Source: Eupeodes corollae (Eukaryota; Arthropoda; Insecta; Diptera; Syrphidae). From it: 64,000 nucleotides of DNA. Below the pieces are notes generated by a model that worked only from the letters and a program-made list of their open reading frames with translations, ran no database searches and was not told the DNA's origin. Position 1 is the stretch's first letter. Every line of letters starts with the position of its first letter. Of this stretch, positions 11,146 through 21,356 are shown piece after piece. The translations under genes and the position numbers were made by a program. Location of the stretch: NCBI RefSeq assembly GCF_945859685.1, contig NC_079148.1:23199946-23263945 (forward strand). The letters are read 5' to 3'.

Positions 11146-11153
11146 AATCGATA
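11146..11153 (+). promoter_or_regulatory. Possible DRE-like element upstream of Rbcn-3B
   Basis: The sequence AATCGATA differs by one base from the Drosophila DNA replication-related element TATCGATA, which is common at housekeeping promoters. It lies 263 bp before the start codon. An 8-bp near match has a high chance rate in AT-rich DNA, so this is only suggestive. Confidence 0.25.
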
Positions 11154-11415
11154 AAATTTTCTTGCAGCAAAGTATAAAGTATATTTTTCTTCCAACAAAA
11201 GTGAAAATTCGAAATTAACTGCGTAAAATATTGAACTTGCAAACTAATTAATAATTTATTTATCGAACAAGTGCATCTCCGTTTAAAAAACTAAACAAAT
11301 TGTTTCATTTCTTTCATTCGTCGTATGTCTTTTTCCCAAACATAAGAAAAAACGAAACTAGAAAAGAATTACGTCTGCAGTCTTCAGTCATTAATTTAAA
11401 AGCCATTTTTTAACA

Positions 11416-14400
11416 ATGGTGAGTACAAACCTGGTGGTGCCAGTGGTTTTGTGGGGGCCAACAGCACCAACACACTGTGTGTCCAGCGTCTATTTGTCGG
11501 ACGATCAAACAATTCTGGTTACTGGTTGTTACGACGGACAGATATGTCTGTGGCAAGTGGAACCTACCACAATGAAAATGACACCAAGGTGTCTTCTAGT
11601 GGGGCATTCAGCACCAGTCCTATGTTTGGCTAAAGCATCAATTCTGGCCGACAATAATTTCCTTGTCAGTTCCTCGGAGAACGGTGAGATGTGCACATGG
11701 GACTTGGTTGATGGAAAGTGCACCGAAAGCATCAAGCTTCCTCAAGTACACACAAACATTCAAGCCTACCTGATGGCCAACACAGATGGTGTCCGATTGT
11801 TCTGTAATGGATACTATCCCGAGATCATGGTCATGGATCCGTTTAGTTTGGAGGTAATCTTTGTGCTCAGTTCGAAGGTTAAACCCGACTGGATATCAGC
11901 ATTGCACGTCTTGAGACCATCAAAACGCAAGGATGATGTTGTTCTGGCCATCACAACAACAGGAACGGTCAAAGTGTGGACTTTGATAGGCAACGAGAAC
12001 AAGTACTCGGAGCCCATTTACGAAAACGAATCGAAGGAGATCCGATGCCTGAATGCGATTACCCTCAATTGCTGTGCCACGAACCAGAGGACGGTTCTGA
12101 TTGTTTGCACCAAATATTGGCAAATATATGACGCAGGAGATTTCACTGTCTTATGCAGTGTTATTTCACCACCAAGGGAGCGATGGCAGGGCGGTGATTT
12201 CATCTCATCGGATAGAGTGATTTTGTGGTCTGATGAGGGAAAGGGCTATTTGTATAAGCTTCCTGCAAACTGTATACCAGACAATAAGGAATTCCATTCA
12301 AAATCAGTTGTTCGCGATGCTCCATACCTTTATTGTGTATTTTCTCAGCCTGGGGAGAAAATACTCTCCTGTCCACCGGCAATGAAGCTCATTCAGAGAA
12401 CGCATTTGCTGCGAGGCGATTCGGAGGGTTTGATAACAGTTTGGTCGATTCCAGATTTGCCTCTGGACAACATCAGCATCATGCAGGCCAAGCAAAGTCC
12501 CCCAAGAAGTCTCAAATCGAGTGTGTGCACTAGTTTGATCGAGGCTTGGTCAATGATGGATCCTCCGCCAGTGGGCATTCTTGACCAATTGAGTCGCATT
12601 ACAGATGTCCCAGTGAAACTAACTTCTAGCATCTATCTCCCTCAGCAGAGTCGTCTAGTGATTGGTCGCGAAGATGGGACGATTGTAATAGTTCCAGCAA
12701 CGCAGACAGTAATGTTGCAATTGTTGGTGGGTATTCAACAGAATTTTAGTGACTGGCCATCTCATCAGATTTTGTCGGGACATCGCGGACGAGTTAACTG
12801 TTTGTTGTGCCCTTCGCTGGCACATACCCGCTACGAAAAAGCCCATCTCCTTAGTGGTGGAGTAGATTTTGCTGTTTGCTTGTGGGACCTGTATAGTGGA
12901 AACCTTTTGCATAGGTTCTGTGTCCACGCTGGAGAGATTACACAGCTGCTCGTTCCACCAGACAACTGCAGTGCCAGAATACAGAAGTGTATTTGTTCCG
13001 TGGCATCAGATCATTCGGTGACTTTGTTGAGTTTGCAGGAGCGTAAGTGCATCACACTGGCAAGTCGTCATTTGTTCCCGGTGGTGACAATAAAATGGAG
13101 ACCCTTAGATGACTTCCTCATAGTTGGTTGCTCAGATGGCACAGTGTATGTGTGGCAAATGGAAACTGGGCATTTAGATCGCGTGCTCCATGGAATGTTA
13201 GCCGAAGAAGTTCTCATGGCGTGTGATGAGCAGGCGAACACGGAAGAAACACAATCCGGGTCCACGTCGGAGATGGGCTTGGCAAATCCGGCTGTACATT
13301 TCTTCCGTGGCCTTAAGTCTCGAAATCTCAACGCCATCCGACACGCAACTCAACGAGGAATACACCAATTGCAACAGCTTCATTCCAGCCACCATGGGGA
13401 AAATTCGTTCCTGATGAAGCATCGTAGCAGTCCACTCATAATCCAGGGCTTGAGAACTAATCCCAAGGACGCTGAAAGTCACATTTTATTCTTTGACATT
13501 GAGGGACTGATATTTGAATTGCATAGCGAGGAGTATGCAACGTTAAGCCCGGAAGCTCTTGCCGAATTGGGATTGGCTTTTGCAGCTCAAGGTGCGCAAT
13601 CGGCGCAATTGGATGCCTCCAAGAAAATCTCGGACTTCTTTGGAAAGGTTAAGAACAAAGCTGGTGATATGGAAAAAATTCTTAAAGACAAAGACAAGCA
13701 TGGTTTCCTTCAGAAAGTCAAAGAAGGAGCAGAAAATATTGAGAAAAAAGTCCAAGCCAAAGTCGAGAGTCTCCATAAAGCCGTCGAAGTAAGTGACGAT
13801 AAGACCGAGGAGAACAGTCGCAGAATTGTATCTAAAATGGAAGCGACACACGTTATGGAAGTGGCCCAGTTATTGCTGTCATTGTTGCATTCATGGGGAC
13901 TTGATCCGCATTTGGATAAAGTATGCGAGTCTCAATTGGGTCTTCTTCGGCCAATGGTGCCTATTTCGTTTGGTGTTCTATCCAAAGCTGGTTACATGTC
14001 GCTATTGCTGCCAACTTGGCAAAATAATTTCCAAATATCAGACGATATGTTGATGATTCCTGCTGCCGAGTTGAAAAAGTTTCAAGGTATCCCACCAGAA
14101 TTGGCCCGTCAACAGAAACTAACGCATATTTTCACGTCTCGCCTGCATTGGCAGCTTAGCACAACATTAACATCGAATCATATTCTAGCCCTGGTGGCGA
14201 TGTCCAATACCCTTATGTCAATGAGATCGGCTTCTTTCCTACCGGAGAGCGAAAAGAGCAAAAAATTGCAGCGTTTAGCAACGCGTGCGGACTCAGTTTG
14301 GTCCAACGATGAGGAGCGTGAAGAAATCATCAACACGCACATGAATCAAATAAAACAGGGCTGGAGTTTGCTCTCAACTCATCATTGTTTCCTATTGCCT

Positions 14401-15882
14401 GACAAGATAGACGCTCTTGAGCCGAAGAACTTCAAGCGCCCCCAAGTCGAGGCAATGGCTAAACGCTGGCAGCATCATTGCATTGAGATAAGAGAGGCAG
14501 CTCAGCAGATACTCTTGGGTGAACTAACGCGTATGGGTAAGAGGGGTCGCAAGCAACTTGTTGAAAATTGGGCACAATATCTACCCCTCTACACACACTC
14601 TGAGCCAATCGTTCAACAACAACCTCTGATGTCGGCAGGGAATGTAGCAGGTGGGGCAACTGGCGCACCAGGTACAAACGCAGGTGCTGCACTGCAATCT
14701 ACAGAACCTCAGGACGAAGACTACGAGGAAGAAGAGGAGGAGATAATAAGAAAACCGGCTAGTTTGGCAGAACTAAAGCGTAAGCAGAATACAGCGGTCA
14801 TTTTGTTGGGTGTGATTGGAGCCGAGTTTGGGCAAGACATTTCCCAAGATAGCCCCAAGAATGGCCCCGGTAAGTCAACAACAACTGGCGAACGCCGAAA
14901 GAGTTCTGTCGTCGAAGGATTTGGTATAGCAAACAACCTAGCACGGTTGACGTCGATGGCATTGGCACATTTGCTCTACGCTCCACCATCGGCCAAATTG
15001 CCCCAATACACACCATTACGTCGCGCAGCTATTGACCTTCTAGGACGCGGTTTCACAGTATGGGAACCCTATCTGGATGTTAGCAAAGTTCTGTTGGGTT
15101 TGCTGGAGATATCATGTGATGCTGGGAAATTGGTGCCAAATTTGAACTACAAACTGCCTCTCACTCCGCAGGCAGATGCCTGCCGCACGGCCAGACATGC
15201 TCTTCGCCTAATAGCAACCGCCCGTCCAGCAGCATTCATAACTACAATGGCTCGCGAAGTCGCTCGCTACAACACAATGCAACAAAACGCTCAAACAATA
15301 AACGTCCCGCTAACTCAGTCCGTTTTGTATAAAGCCAAGGGCGAAATACTACAATGTGTAGAAATGCTAATTGACAAAATGCAGAGCGAGATTGCGAGCC
15401 TTCTGGTCGAAGTTATGGACATCACCTTGCATTGTGTGGACGTGAACGAGCTAAAGAACCGAGGCCTCAACGAAGTATTCCCAAGCATTTGTAAATTCAA
15501 TCAAATTTCACACTGCCCACAGAGTCGCCGCATCTCAGTGGGAGCCAGCAATGGGCATCTTGCAATCTATGAGCTGCGTCAGAATAAATGTCAAATGATT
15601 CCGGCGCATACGCACCAAATAACTGCGTTAGCGTTCAGTCCCGATGGCAAATACTTGGTCAGCTATTCGTGCAGCGAAAATCGACTGTCCTTCTGGCAAA
15701 CAAGCACAGGAATGTTTGGTCTTGGCCAATCTCAAACTCGATGCACAAAAGGCTATTCGACAGCACCCATTCCCGATGTTGTGCGCTTGAATCCGATGCG
15801 TTTGGCCAAATTGTACTGGATAAATAATCGAACAGTTAGTCTAATGTTGGCTGATGGTTCAGAAACCAGATTTAATGTTTAA
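11416..15882 (+). CDS. Rbcn-3B: Rabconnectin-3 beta / WDR7
   Basis: WDR7 is the beta subunit of rabconnectin-3. With the DMXL (alpha) subunit it promotes assembly and activity of the V-ATPase on endosomes and synaptic vesicles, and it is needed for Notch receptor trafficking in flies. The ORF is one uninterrupted exon of 1488 codons, essentially the human WDR7 length. The N-terminus carries the conserved VVLWG..APTHC and VTGCYDGQICLW repeat. Further WD repeats lie around residues 50-230 and 380-600 (GGVDFAVCLWD, CICSVASDHSV, IVGCSDGTVYVWQ). A charged, probably helical segment occupies about 735-795, and an acidic run (EDYEEEEEE) sits near 1100. The conserved C-terminal helical region includes LLGVIGAEFG and LIATARPAAFITT, and terminal WD repeats end in DGSETRFNV. 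The Met is followed by GTGAGT, itself a consensus splice donor. A polyadenylation signal AATAAA occurs at 16203-16208. Confidence 0.95.
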   Translation: MVSTNLVVPVVLWGPTAPTHCVSSVYLSDDQTILVTGCYDGQICLWQVEPTTMKMTPRCLLVGHSAPVLCLAKASILADNNFLVSSSENGEMCTWDLVDGKCTESIKLPQVHTNIQAYLMANTDGVRLFCNGYYPEIMVMDPFSLEVIFVLSSKVKPDWISALHVLRPSKRKDDVVLAITTTGTVKVWTLIGNENKYSEPIYENESKEIRCLNAITLNCCATNQRTVLIVCTKYWQIYDAGDFTVLCSVISPPRERWQGGDFISSDRVILWSDEGKGYLYKLPANCIPDNKEFHSKSVVRDAPYLYCVFSQPGEKILSCPPAMKLIQRTHLLRGDSEGLITVWSIPDLPLDNISIMQAKQSPPRSLKSSVCTSLIEAWSMMDPPPVGILDQLSRITDVPVKLTSSIYLPQQSRLVIGREDGTIVIVPATQTVMLQLLVGIQQNFSDWPSHQILSGHRGRVNCLLCPSLAHTRYEKAHLLSGGVDFAVCLWDLYSGNLLHRFCVHAGEITQLLVPPDNCSARIQKCICSVASDHSVTLLSLQERKCITLASRHLFPVVTIKWRPLDDFLIVGCSDGTVYVWQMETGHLDRVLHGMLAEEVLMACDEQANTEETQSGSTSEMGLANPAVHFFRGLKSRNLNAIRHATQRGIHQLQQLHSSHHGENSFLMKHRSSPLIIQGLRTNPKDAESHILFFDIEGLIFELHSEEYATLSPEALAELGLAFAAQGAQSAQLDASKKISDFFGKVKNKAGDMEKILKDKDKHGFLQKVKEGAENIEKKVQAKVESLHKAVEVSDDKTEENSRRIVSKMEATHVMEVAQLLLSLLHSWGLDPHLDKVCESQLGLLRPMVPISFGVLSKAGYMSLLLPTWQNNFQISDDMLMIPAAELKKFQGIPPELARQQKLTHIFTSRLHWQLSTTLTSNHILALVAMSNTLMSMRSASFLPESEKSKKLQRLATRADSVWSNDEEREEIINTHMNQIKQGWSLLSTHHCFLLPDKIDALEPKNFKRPQVEAMAKRWQHHCIEIREAAQQILLGELTRMGKRGRKQLVENWAQYLPLYTHSEPIVQQQPLMSAGNVAGGATGAPGTNAGAALQSTEPQDEDYEEEEEEIIRKPASLAELKRKQNTAVILLGVIGAEFGQDISQDSPKNGPGKSTTTGERRKSSVVEGFGIANNLARLTSMALAHLLYAPPSAKLPQYTPLRRAAIDLLGRGFTVWEPYLDVSKVLLGLLEISCDAGKLVPNLNYKLPLTPQADACRTARHALRLIATARPAAFITTMAREVARYNTMQQNAQTINVPLTQSVLYKAKGEILQCVEMLIDKMQSEIASLLVEVMDITLHCVDVNELKNRGLNEVFPSICKFNQISHCPQSRRISVGASNGHLAIYELRQNKCQMIPAHTHQITALAFSPDGKYLVSYSCSENRLSFWQTSTGMFGLGQSQTRCTKGYSTAPIPDVVRLNPMRLAKLYWINNRTVSLMLADGSETRFNV

Positions 15883-17270
15883 ATTATTATTTTATTTTAT
15901 TATATTTTATCGTTTGTTTCTTGTTTACTTTTATTTGTTTATTTCATTCCTTATAGTATTATAATAACAAATGATTGAAAAAAATATAATTTTTAAATCA
16001 TGAATTTTTTTTATTTATATTGAAAATTGTTAAATATTAATAAATTATAAAAACAAACTGTTAACGTTGTACGTCGTGTTTATCTATCAAAAATTTCAAC
16101 AAAACTCAAAAATATATTTAACAATAAACAACTAACAATGGCAATCTAATTGATATGTATATGTTACAATATTGTATTTTGCTTTTCAATATAACTATAC
16201 CAAATAAAATTATTAAATATTGATGAGTGTTGTTTTATTTAATTTTCTATACGTTCAAATGTGTTGGAATGAGTTTAGTTTAAAAATGTTGTTTATCTAA
16301 TGTTAAATAAGTAAAATATTTTCTTTAATAATATAATACTCGGCTTACGCTAAAGATTTTGAGGAAGCAGGTTGCAACTTTGACGTAAATGGTATCAGAA
16401 GCAGGGACATTGATGACGAATTCAGTATTTGGGGTTGTTTATTTTGAATACATTTTGTGAATTATATTTTTGCATTGAAGAGACTATTATCAATTAAATC
16501 ATTAAGATTTTATTAGATCACAAGACAAAACAGGCTGTGTACACAGATGAAACCCCCAAATGAAGAAGATGTATGATGTACGATGATAAAGAAGCTTAAA
16601 TTGAAGTTTATAAATTATGAACACACTTTCATCGATACAATTCACGTTGATGACAAAGACTTGATTATGTTTCTCAATTTTAGAAAGCCAATTAAAATTC
16701 TTTGAGTTATTTTTTAAAAATTCTTCGTCTGTCTTTATAATTGCAAAGTTATACATTTAAAAGAAAAAGTATTAGTTTATTATATCTCAACAGGTTTTTA
16801 TATTTCATTGCGTCATTTAGATTCATTTGCATATGAAGTCTCGTTTTAGGTGAATATTACGCTTGTTAATTGACAAGTGCTCTTTTTAAGTTGTAGGCAA
16901 ATAAGTTATATATGATTGTAGACGAAGCTAAAGAAGTAATTGCTGCTGTTTGAATATCACATCAGCTTCAATTATTCTCAAAAAATCCTATTAAAATTTA
17001 CATTATTGCTTACTTAGGTCCTCGGAGCTTTTATGACCGTCAAAACTTTCGACTTACAAGGCATATTACTTCAACTAATTCTACGCGCTATTGTGTGCGA
17101 CCTCCTGAAATATATCTCAGCTCTTTCTAGCTCTTCCACAGTCGTGATGATTCCTGTCTACCGGTCTAAGTTAAGTGCTTTGAAGGCTTTTCGTAGCGAT
17201 TTCTATCAATTACAATTGGAATTGGTTTATATGCTAATCTGTGTTTCAGCAGATTTTTTGAATTGAATTA
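15883..17270. other. Rbcn-3B 3' region and intergenic DNA
   Basis: AT-rich sequence holding the Rbcn-3B 3' UTR (several possible poly(A) signals to about 16208) and then unremarkable DNA. The minus-strand open stretch 16756-16502 and plus-strand stretch 17033-17266 have no recognisable family and look like chance frames. Confidence 0.6.
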
Positions 17271-17459
17271 ACTGTTTTGCATCACAGGGTCGGATCGGTC
17301 CTCGTCACTGCTAAGGCTTAACACTAGCAGTGAAGGGTATTGATAATTATTCTGTGTTTCAATTCAGTGAATTCTATTTCTCATCTCTATCTGTATTGGT
17401 CTTAGACATTTTTTTTTATTTTGCAATGAATGGACAATTCAGAGTAGATTAGTGTATTA

Positions 17460-19895
17460 TTTGTGGGCTAAGGGCAAATTTTTTGCCGCCATACTGTTTC
17501 ATACAGGCCAGCTGTTTTGGCACTAAGTGAAACCCAAGTAGGTGAGGATACCGATCCTGCTGAATTTTGTATTCGTGGGTATAGCTTGGTGCCTTTATTC
17601 CTTTCCCACCATGGCCTCGCCATATACATTAGGAATGATGTTGCTTATCAGCTCTTACCACAATAAGGTCTTTGCACCAATTCCTTTTTTAATAATATAT
17701 GTGGTTTAAATTCTTTTTTAATAATATATGTGGTTTAAATTCTCCGTAAATAAGCAAATCATTCACTACTGTTTCCTTTATCAAAGCCCAAATTTAGACA
17801 GAGTATCAACTTCTCGTGAATTTAATGCTTTGTCTGATTCCATCCAAAGAATTGTTTCGTCCTATCCTCGCACGATTTCGATTTCAATGTACACAATTCT
17901 TCATGGCTTCAACATTCAGGCCAGACAACACCCGATGGAGTGTGTGCAGAAATCTTCGATGAGTTGAACCACCTAACTCAGCTAGTCAACGAGCCCACCC
18001 GAATATAGGACGTTGAAGGTCGAGCAGAAAACACTCTTGACTTGTTTCTTACCTCTGATCCTGATAAGTACACTGTTAGTGTTGTATTTCCTCTAGGCAC
18101 ATCTGACCATTGTGTTATATCAGCAAATTTCTCGTGTCAAAACTGTTCAGTTAAAGAAAGAGCTCCTAAGAGAACTGTTTGGCAATACGAGAAAGCCAAC
18201 TAGGACTTCAGGATCTTTAACTGGTCACTATGCTTCCTCGATAGTGACGTTGACGCCAGCGCTGATATGATCACAAGTTTAATTCTCCTGGGAATGACAA
18301 CTTTTATACCGAACTGGGTAAAAAGTATCAGACCCAAGGAAAACGCTTGGTTTGATGCGAGCTGTAAAGAGGTTATTAGGGCCAAAGAGGTTAGTTTCCG
18401 TTGCCAATCGTACTGAGGAAAGCCGGAAAAAGTTCAAACAAGCCAGGAAAGCCTGCAATGCCAATATTCGACGGACCAAATTTTTACATGACCAAAAGTC
18501 ACGGCAAAAAATACTGCAATGTCCCAAAGGCAGTAAAAATTTTTGGTCATTTGTAAAAAACATGAGGAATTCTTCCTCTTCTTCGGTTCCTACGCTCGTT
18601 GTTAATGACACTCCTTTTGTTAGCTCTTTAGAGAAAGCTAATCTCTTGGCTAGGCAGTTCGCCGCCAATACTTCGCTGCCAGTGAGTGTTATGACTCCGC
18701 CTGTACTTGAACGAGTTAGTGATACTATGGGACCAATCTTTTTTCGCACTCTTACTGTGGCAAGAGTCCTAAGAGATCTAAACACACATAAATCAGCTGG
18801 TCCGGATGGTATCCCCGCTATTGTTCTGAAGAGGTGTTCTTCAACGCTGGCAAAACCACTGCGTAAGCTTTTTCATCTGTCCTACTCCTCAGGTCTCGTT
18901 CTGAGCGGATGGAATAATTTGTCCATCCTATTTCCAAAAAAGGCGAATCTTCCTCACCCTCTAACTACCGACCGATTGCACTTACGTCCCTTCTTTCCAA
19001 GGTCATGGAAACGCTGATTGATTATTAGTTCAAGAAATATCTTGAAGATCGAAAGCTTCTTAATGACCGACAATAAGGCTTTCGTAGCAATAGGTCCACT
19101 GGTGATCTCATGGTTCATCTCTCCGAACAGTGGAGCAAATCTTTACATCGTTTTGGAGAAAGTAAGATTACTGTACTTAATATTTTAAAGCATTTGATAG
19201 GGTTAAGCATCAGGCTCTCTTATCGAAAATGTGTGCTTTCCGTTTTCATGAATCCCTCCAATACAAGTGGTTTTGAATGGATTCAAGTCTGATAACCATA
19301 AAATAAATGCTGGTGTGCCCCAGGGCTCTGTTCTATCTCCAACACTCTTTCTCATTTTTATTTATGATCTCCTGACTACAACATCTAATCCAATACATTG
19401 CTTCGCTGACAATGATCCTCTTAGCTTTTCATATTCGTTTTCAAACTCACATCCCTCTTCTTCGGATGTGGAACTGCAACGACGAAATATGATAAGCTCA
19501 TTAAATTCCGACCTGAACAGCATTGTTCAATGGGGATTAAAAAACCGCGTGGAATTTAATGCTTCGAAATTGCAATGCTGTCTTGTATCGTTAAAGCGAG
19601 ATATACCCCCTTGCCATTATCAATAGATGGTACTTGCATCTAGGATACTGAACATCTCGATATTCTCGGTATGTGTATCACCAACCACATTTTGTGGAAT
19701 TGTCAAATACGCGATGTCGCCAAAAATGCCGCAAGATGTTTGGGTTTTCTAAGGCGATGCAAGAAGTTTTTCTCCCCCTCTGAACTGGCTGTTATTTACA
19801 AGACTTATATACGTTCAAAGCTTGAGTATAACTCCTATATCTGGTCTGGTGCTCCTGCAACTTCGGTCGTACTGTCAAATACAGAGATTCGGTGA
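17460..19895 (+). mobile_element. Decayed APE-type LINE, family A copy 1
   Basis: The reading frame is broken many times but the order is that of a jockey/CR1-like LINE. An endonuclease (ALSETQVGEDTD and GYSLVPLF..GLAIYIRND around 17520-17640; SDHCVIS near 18100) is followed by the pre-RT region (18352-19017, with NFWSFVKNMR and HKSAGPDGIPA). The RT core follows (19267-19626, with AGVPQGSVLSP and FAD at the catalytic box, where the second Asp is lost). The RT tail is at 19671-19895. A 29-30-bp segment is tandemly duplicated at 17681-17739 inside the endonuclease. It lies between Rbcn-3B and mip130 and is certainly inactive. Confidence 0.8.
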
Positions 19896-21356
19896 TTATC
19901 TATTCTTTTGATAATATTGGTGAGAATACCTTTATGTGTAGTTTTTGTTTGTCAAGTAGTTTCAAGGTAGAATGTGTGAAGTTCAATGCCAAGAGGCAGG
20001 TAACGAAGTTTGCAAAAGAAGGAATTTTTTCGCGTTTGGGATCATCTTTTGACGGAAAATGCGTGTCATATGTTATTCATTTTTTATGCTTAGAAGCCAT
20101 GAACTTGTTTAGAATTTAACTCTTTTTAACAATATGTTAATCCTTCCTCTCCCTTGTTTAAAATGATCTCAAACTTGAGATTCGAACAATTTTCTTATTT
20201 AATCCAAAGAAATGTTAGACCAAGTCCGTTTAATGCCTGTTAATAGTTCCTCTTTTTTAGAATATTATTTCCAAAACTCGTAAAATTTAAGAGCCAGCCC
20301 CCCTCACATGTATTCTCTTATATTGTCATCTGGTGAGCAAGATGATCGCTGCAGTAACTTAACTTATCGGCCCTCAGCCATTGGGCAGGTTCAGGTAACA
20401 TAAAGGACTTCATTTGCAGTCAACTTTATAATTTGAACGTACATTTTGACCAAGGCAACTAGTTAGTTGTTCAAGTGTCATGAATTTCAAGTTCAGAGTT
20501 TTACTTCGCAAAACTCTACTTTAAGTTCATAGTACAAAAAGTACCAACAAAATGACTATCTACAAAATACTCCTCAGGCAAGCTACAAGTCCACCACGAT
20601 TTGTATTTTGTATTGTAAAAAAATATTACGTACTTATTTCTTTTTCAATTTGACAAGGAAAGTAGACTTGACTTAATAGTTAGGGAGATTTTTCGACTAA
20701 ATTTCCAGTCAACTTTCCAATAAGGTTGTCTTAATTGGAAAATAATTTTTTGGCAGCTGGTCAATCAGATACTAGACACTTGCCTACTTTCAAGTCCCTT
20801 ATGTCGTCTGAACCTGCCCAATGACTTAATCAACCGATTATTGTGAATTGGACCATTGTCCTTGAAAAAGTAAACTGATGTCATGCTTATAACACGCTAC
20901 AATGTTTTAAGAATTGCCTATTCTTCCAGAAAGATTGGAAAGTATAGAAATCTGAATCTGAACGTTTTAGTCGAACTACCACGATACTCTGCTTCGTCAT
21001 AGAATTTTAATTGGATACTTTTTACAGAGGGGAGGCCATTATTTCGATTTGGAAACAAGACCAAATACAGGTTCCAAAGGTGAAGGTATATAAGACAGCA
21101 TTTGCGGTGCGACCTACCTCTGACAGATATTCTGGCAGAAGACTTGTTCCAATACTAATTTTCAAAATGTTAAGAATGAATATGATATCTTCACAGCTGA
21201 AAAAAAAAAACAATTGTTTCTGATTTAAATGAAATTTCAAAAGTATTTTAACTTCAAACAATTTGACTTTTCAAACGTTAAAAAAACGGCTTTTACCCAT
21301 CTATCATTTTATAATAATCATTTATATTTTTTAATTAATTTTTCTAGATACATATC
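19896..21356. other. Intergenic DNA and mip130 5' leader
   Basis: Apart from the inverted-repeat unit at 20379-20822, nothing identifiable. A pyrimidine-rich stretch ending in TTTTTCTAG at 21347 looks like a splice acceptor ten bases before the mip130 start codon, so a 5' UTR exon (or a few N-terminal codons) may lie upstream. Confidence 0.5.
20379..20822. repeat. MITE-like inverted-repeat unit
   Basis: A segment beginning CATTGGGCAGGTTCAGGTAA (20379 onward) recurs in inverted orientation ending near 20822 with only a few differences over about 32 bp. The roughly 440-bp interior has no coding frame. I could not recognise the superfamily or a clear target duplication. Confidence 0.45.

Larger units (their letters stand above)
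8757..11415. other. Intergenic DNA upstream of Rbcn-3B
   Basis: No convincing gene. A piece of a dispersed repeat lies at 8955-9071 and recurs at 48310-48401 and 63957-64000. A small hairpin, GCGAGCTT-C-AAGCTCGC, occurs near 9494-9510. The short open frames here (for example 9905-10297 and 10485-10688) show no family resemblance. The last 300 bp should contain the Rbcn-3B promoter and 5' leader. Confidence 0.6.

Noticed and set aside
13559..13792. Long overlapping frames within Rbcn-3B, mip130 and beta-COP
   Set aside because: They are other-frame shadows of well-supported coding exons.
16502..16756. Minus-strand 84-codon frame near the Rbcn-3B 3' end
   Set aside because: Composition like random AT-rich DNA and no family resemblance.
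19896..20119. A 75-codon frame after LINE A copy 1 as a continuation of the LINE or a host exon
   Set aside because: It does not match the RT tail and carries no known motif.
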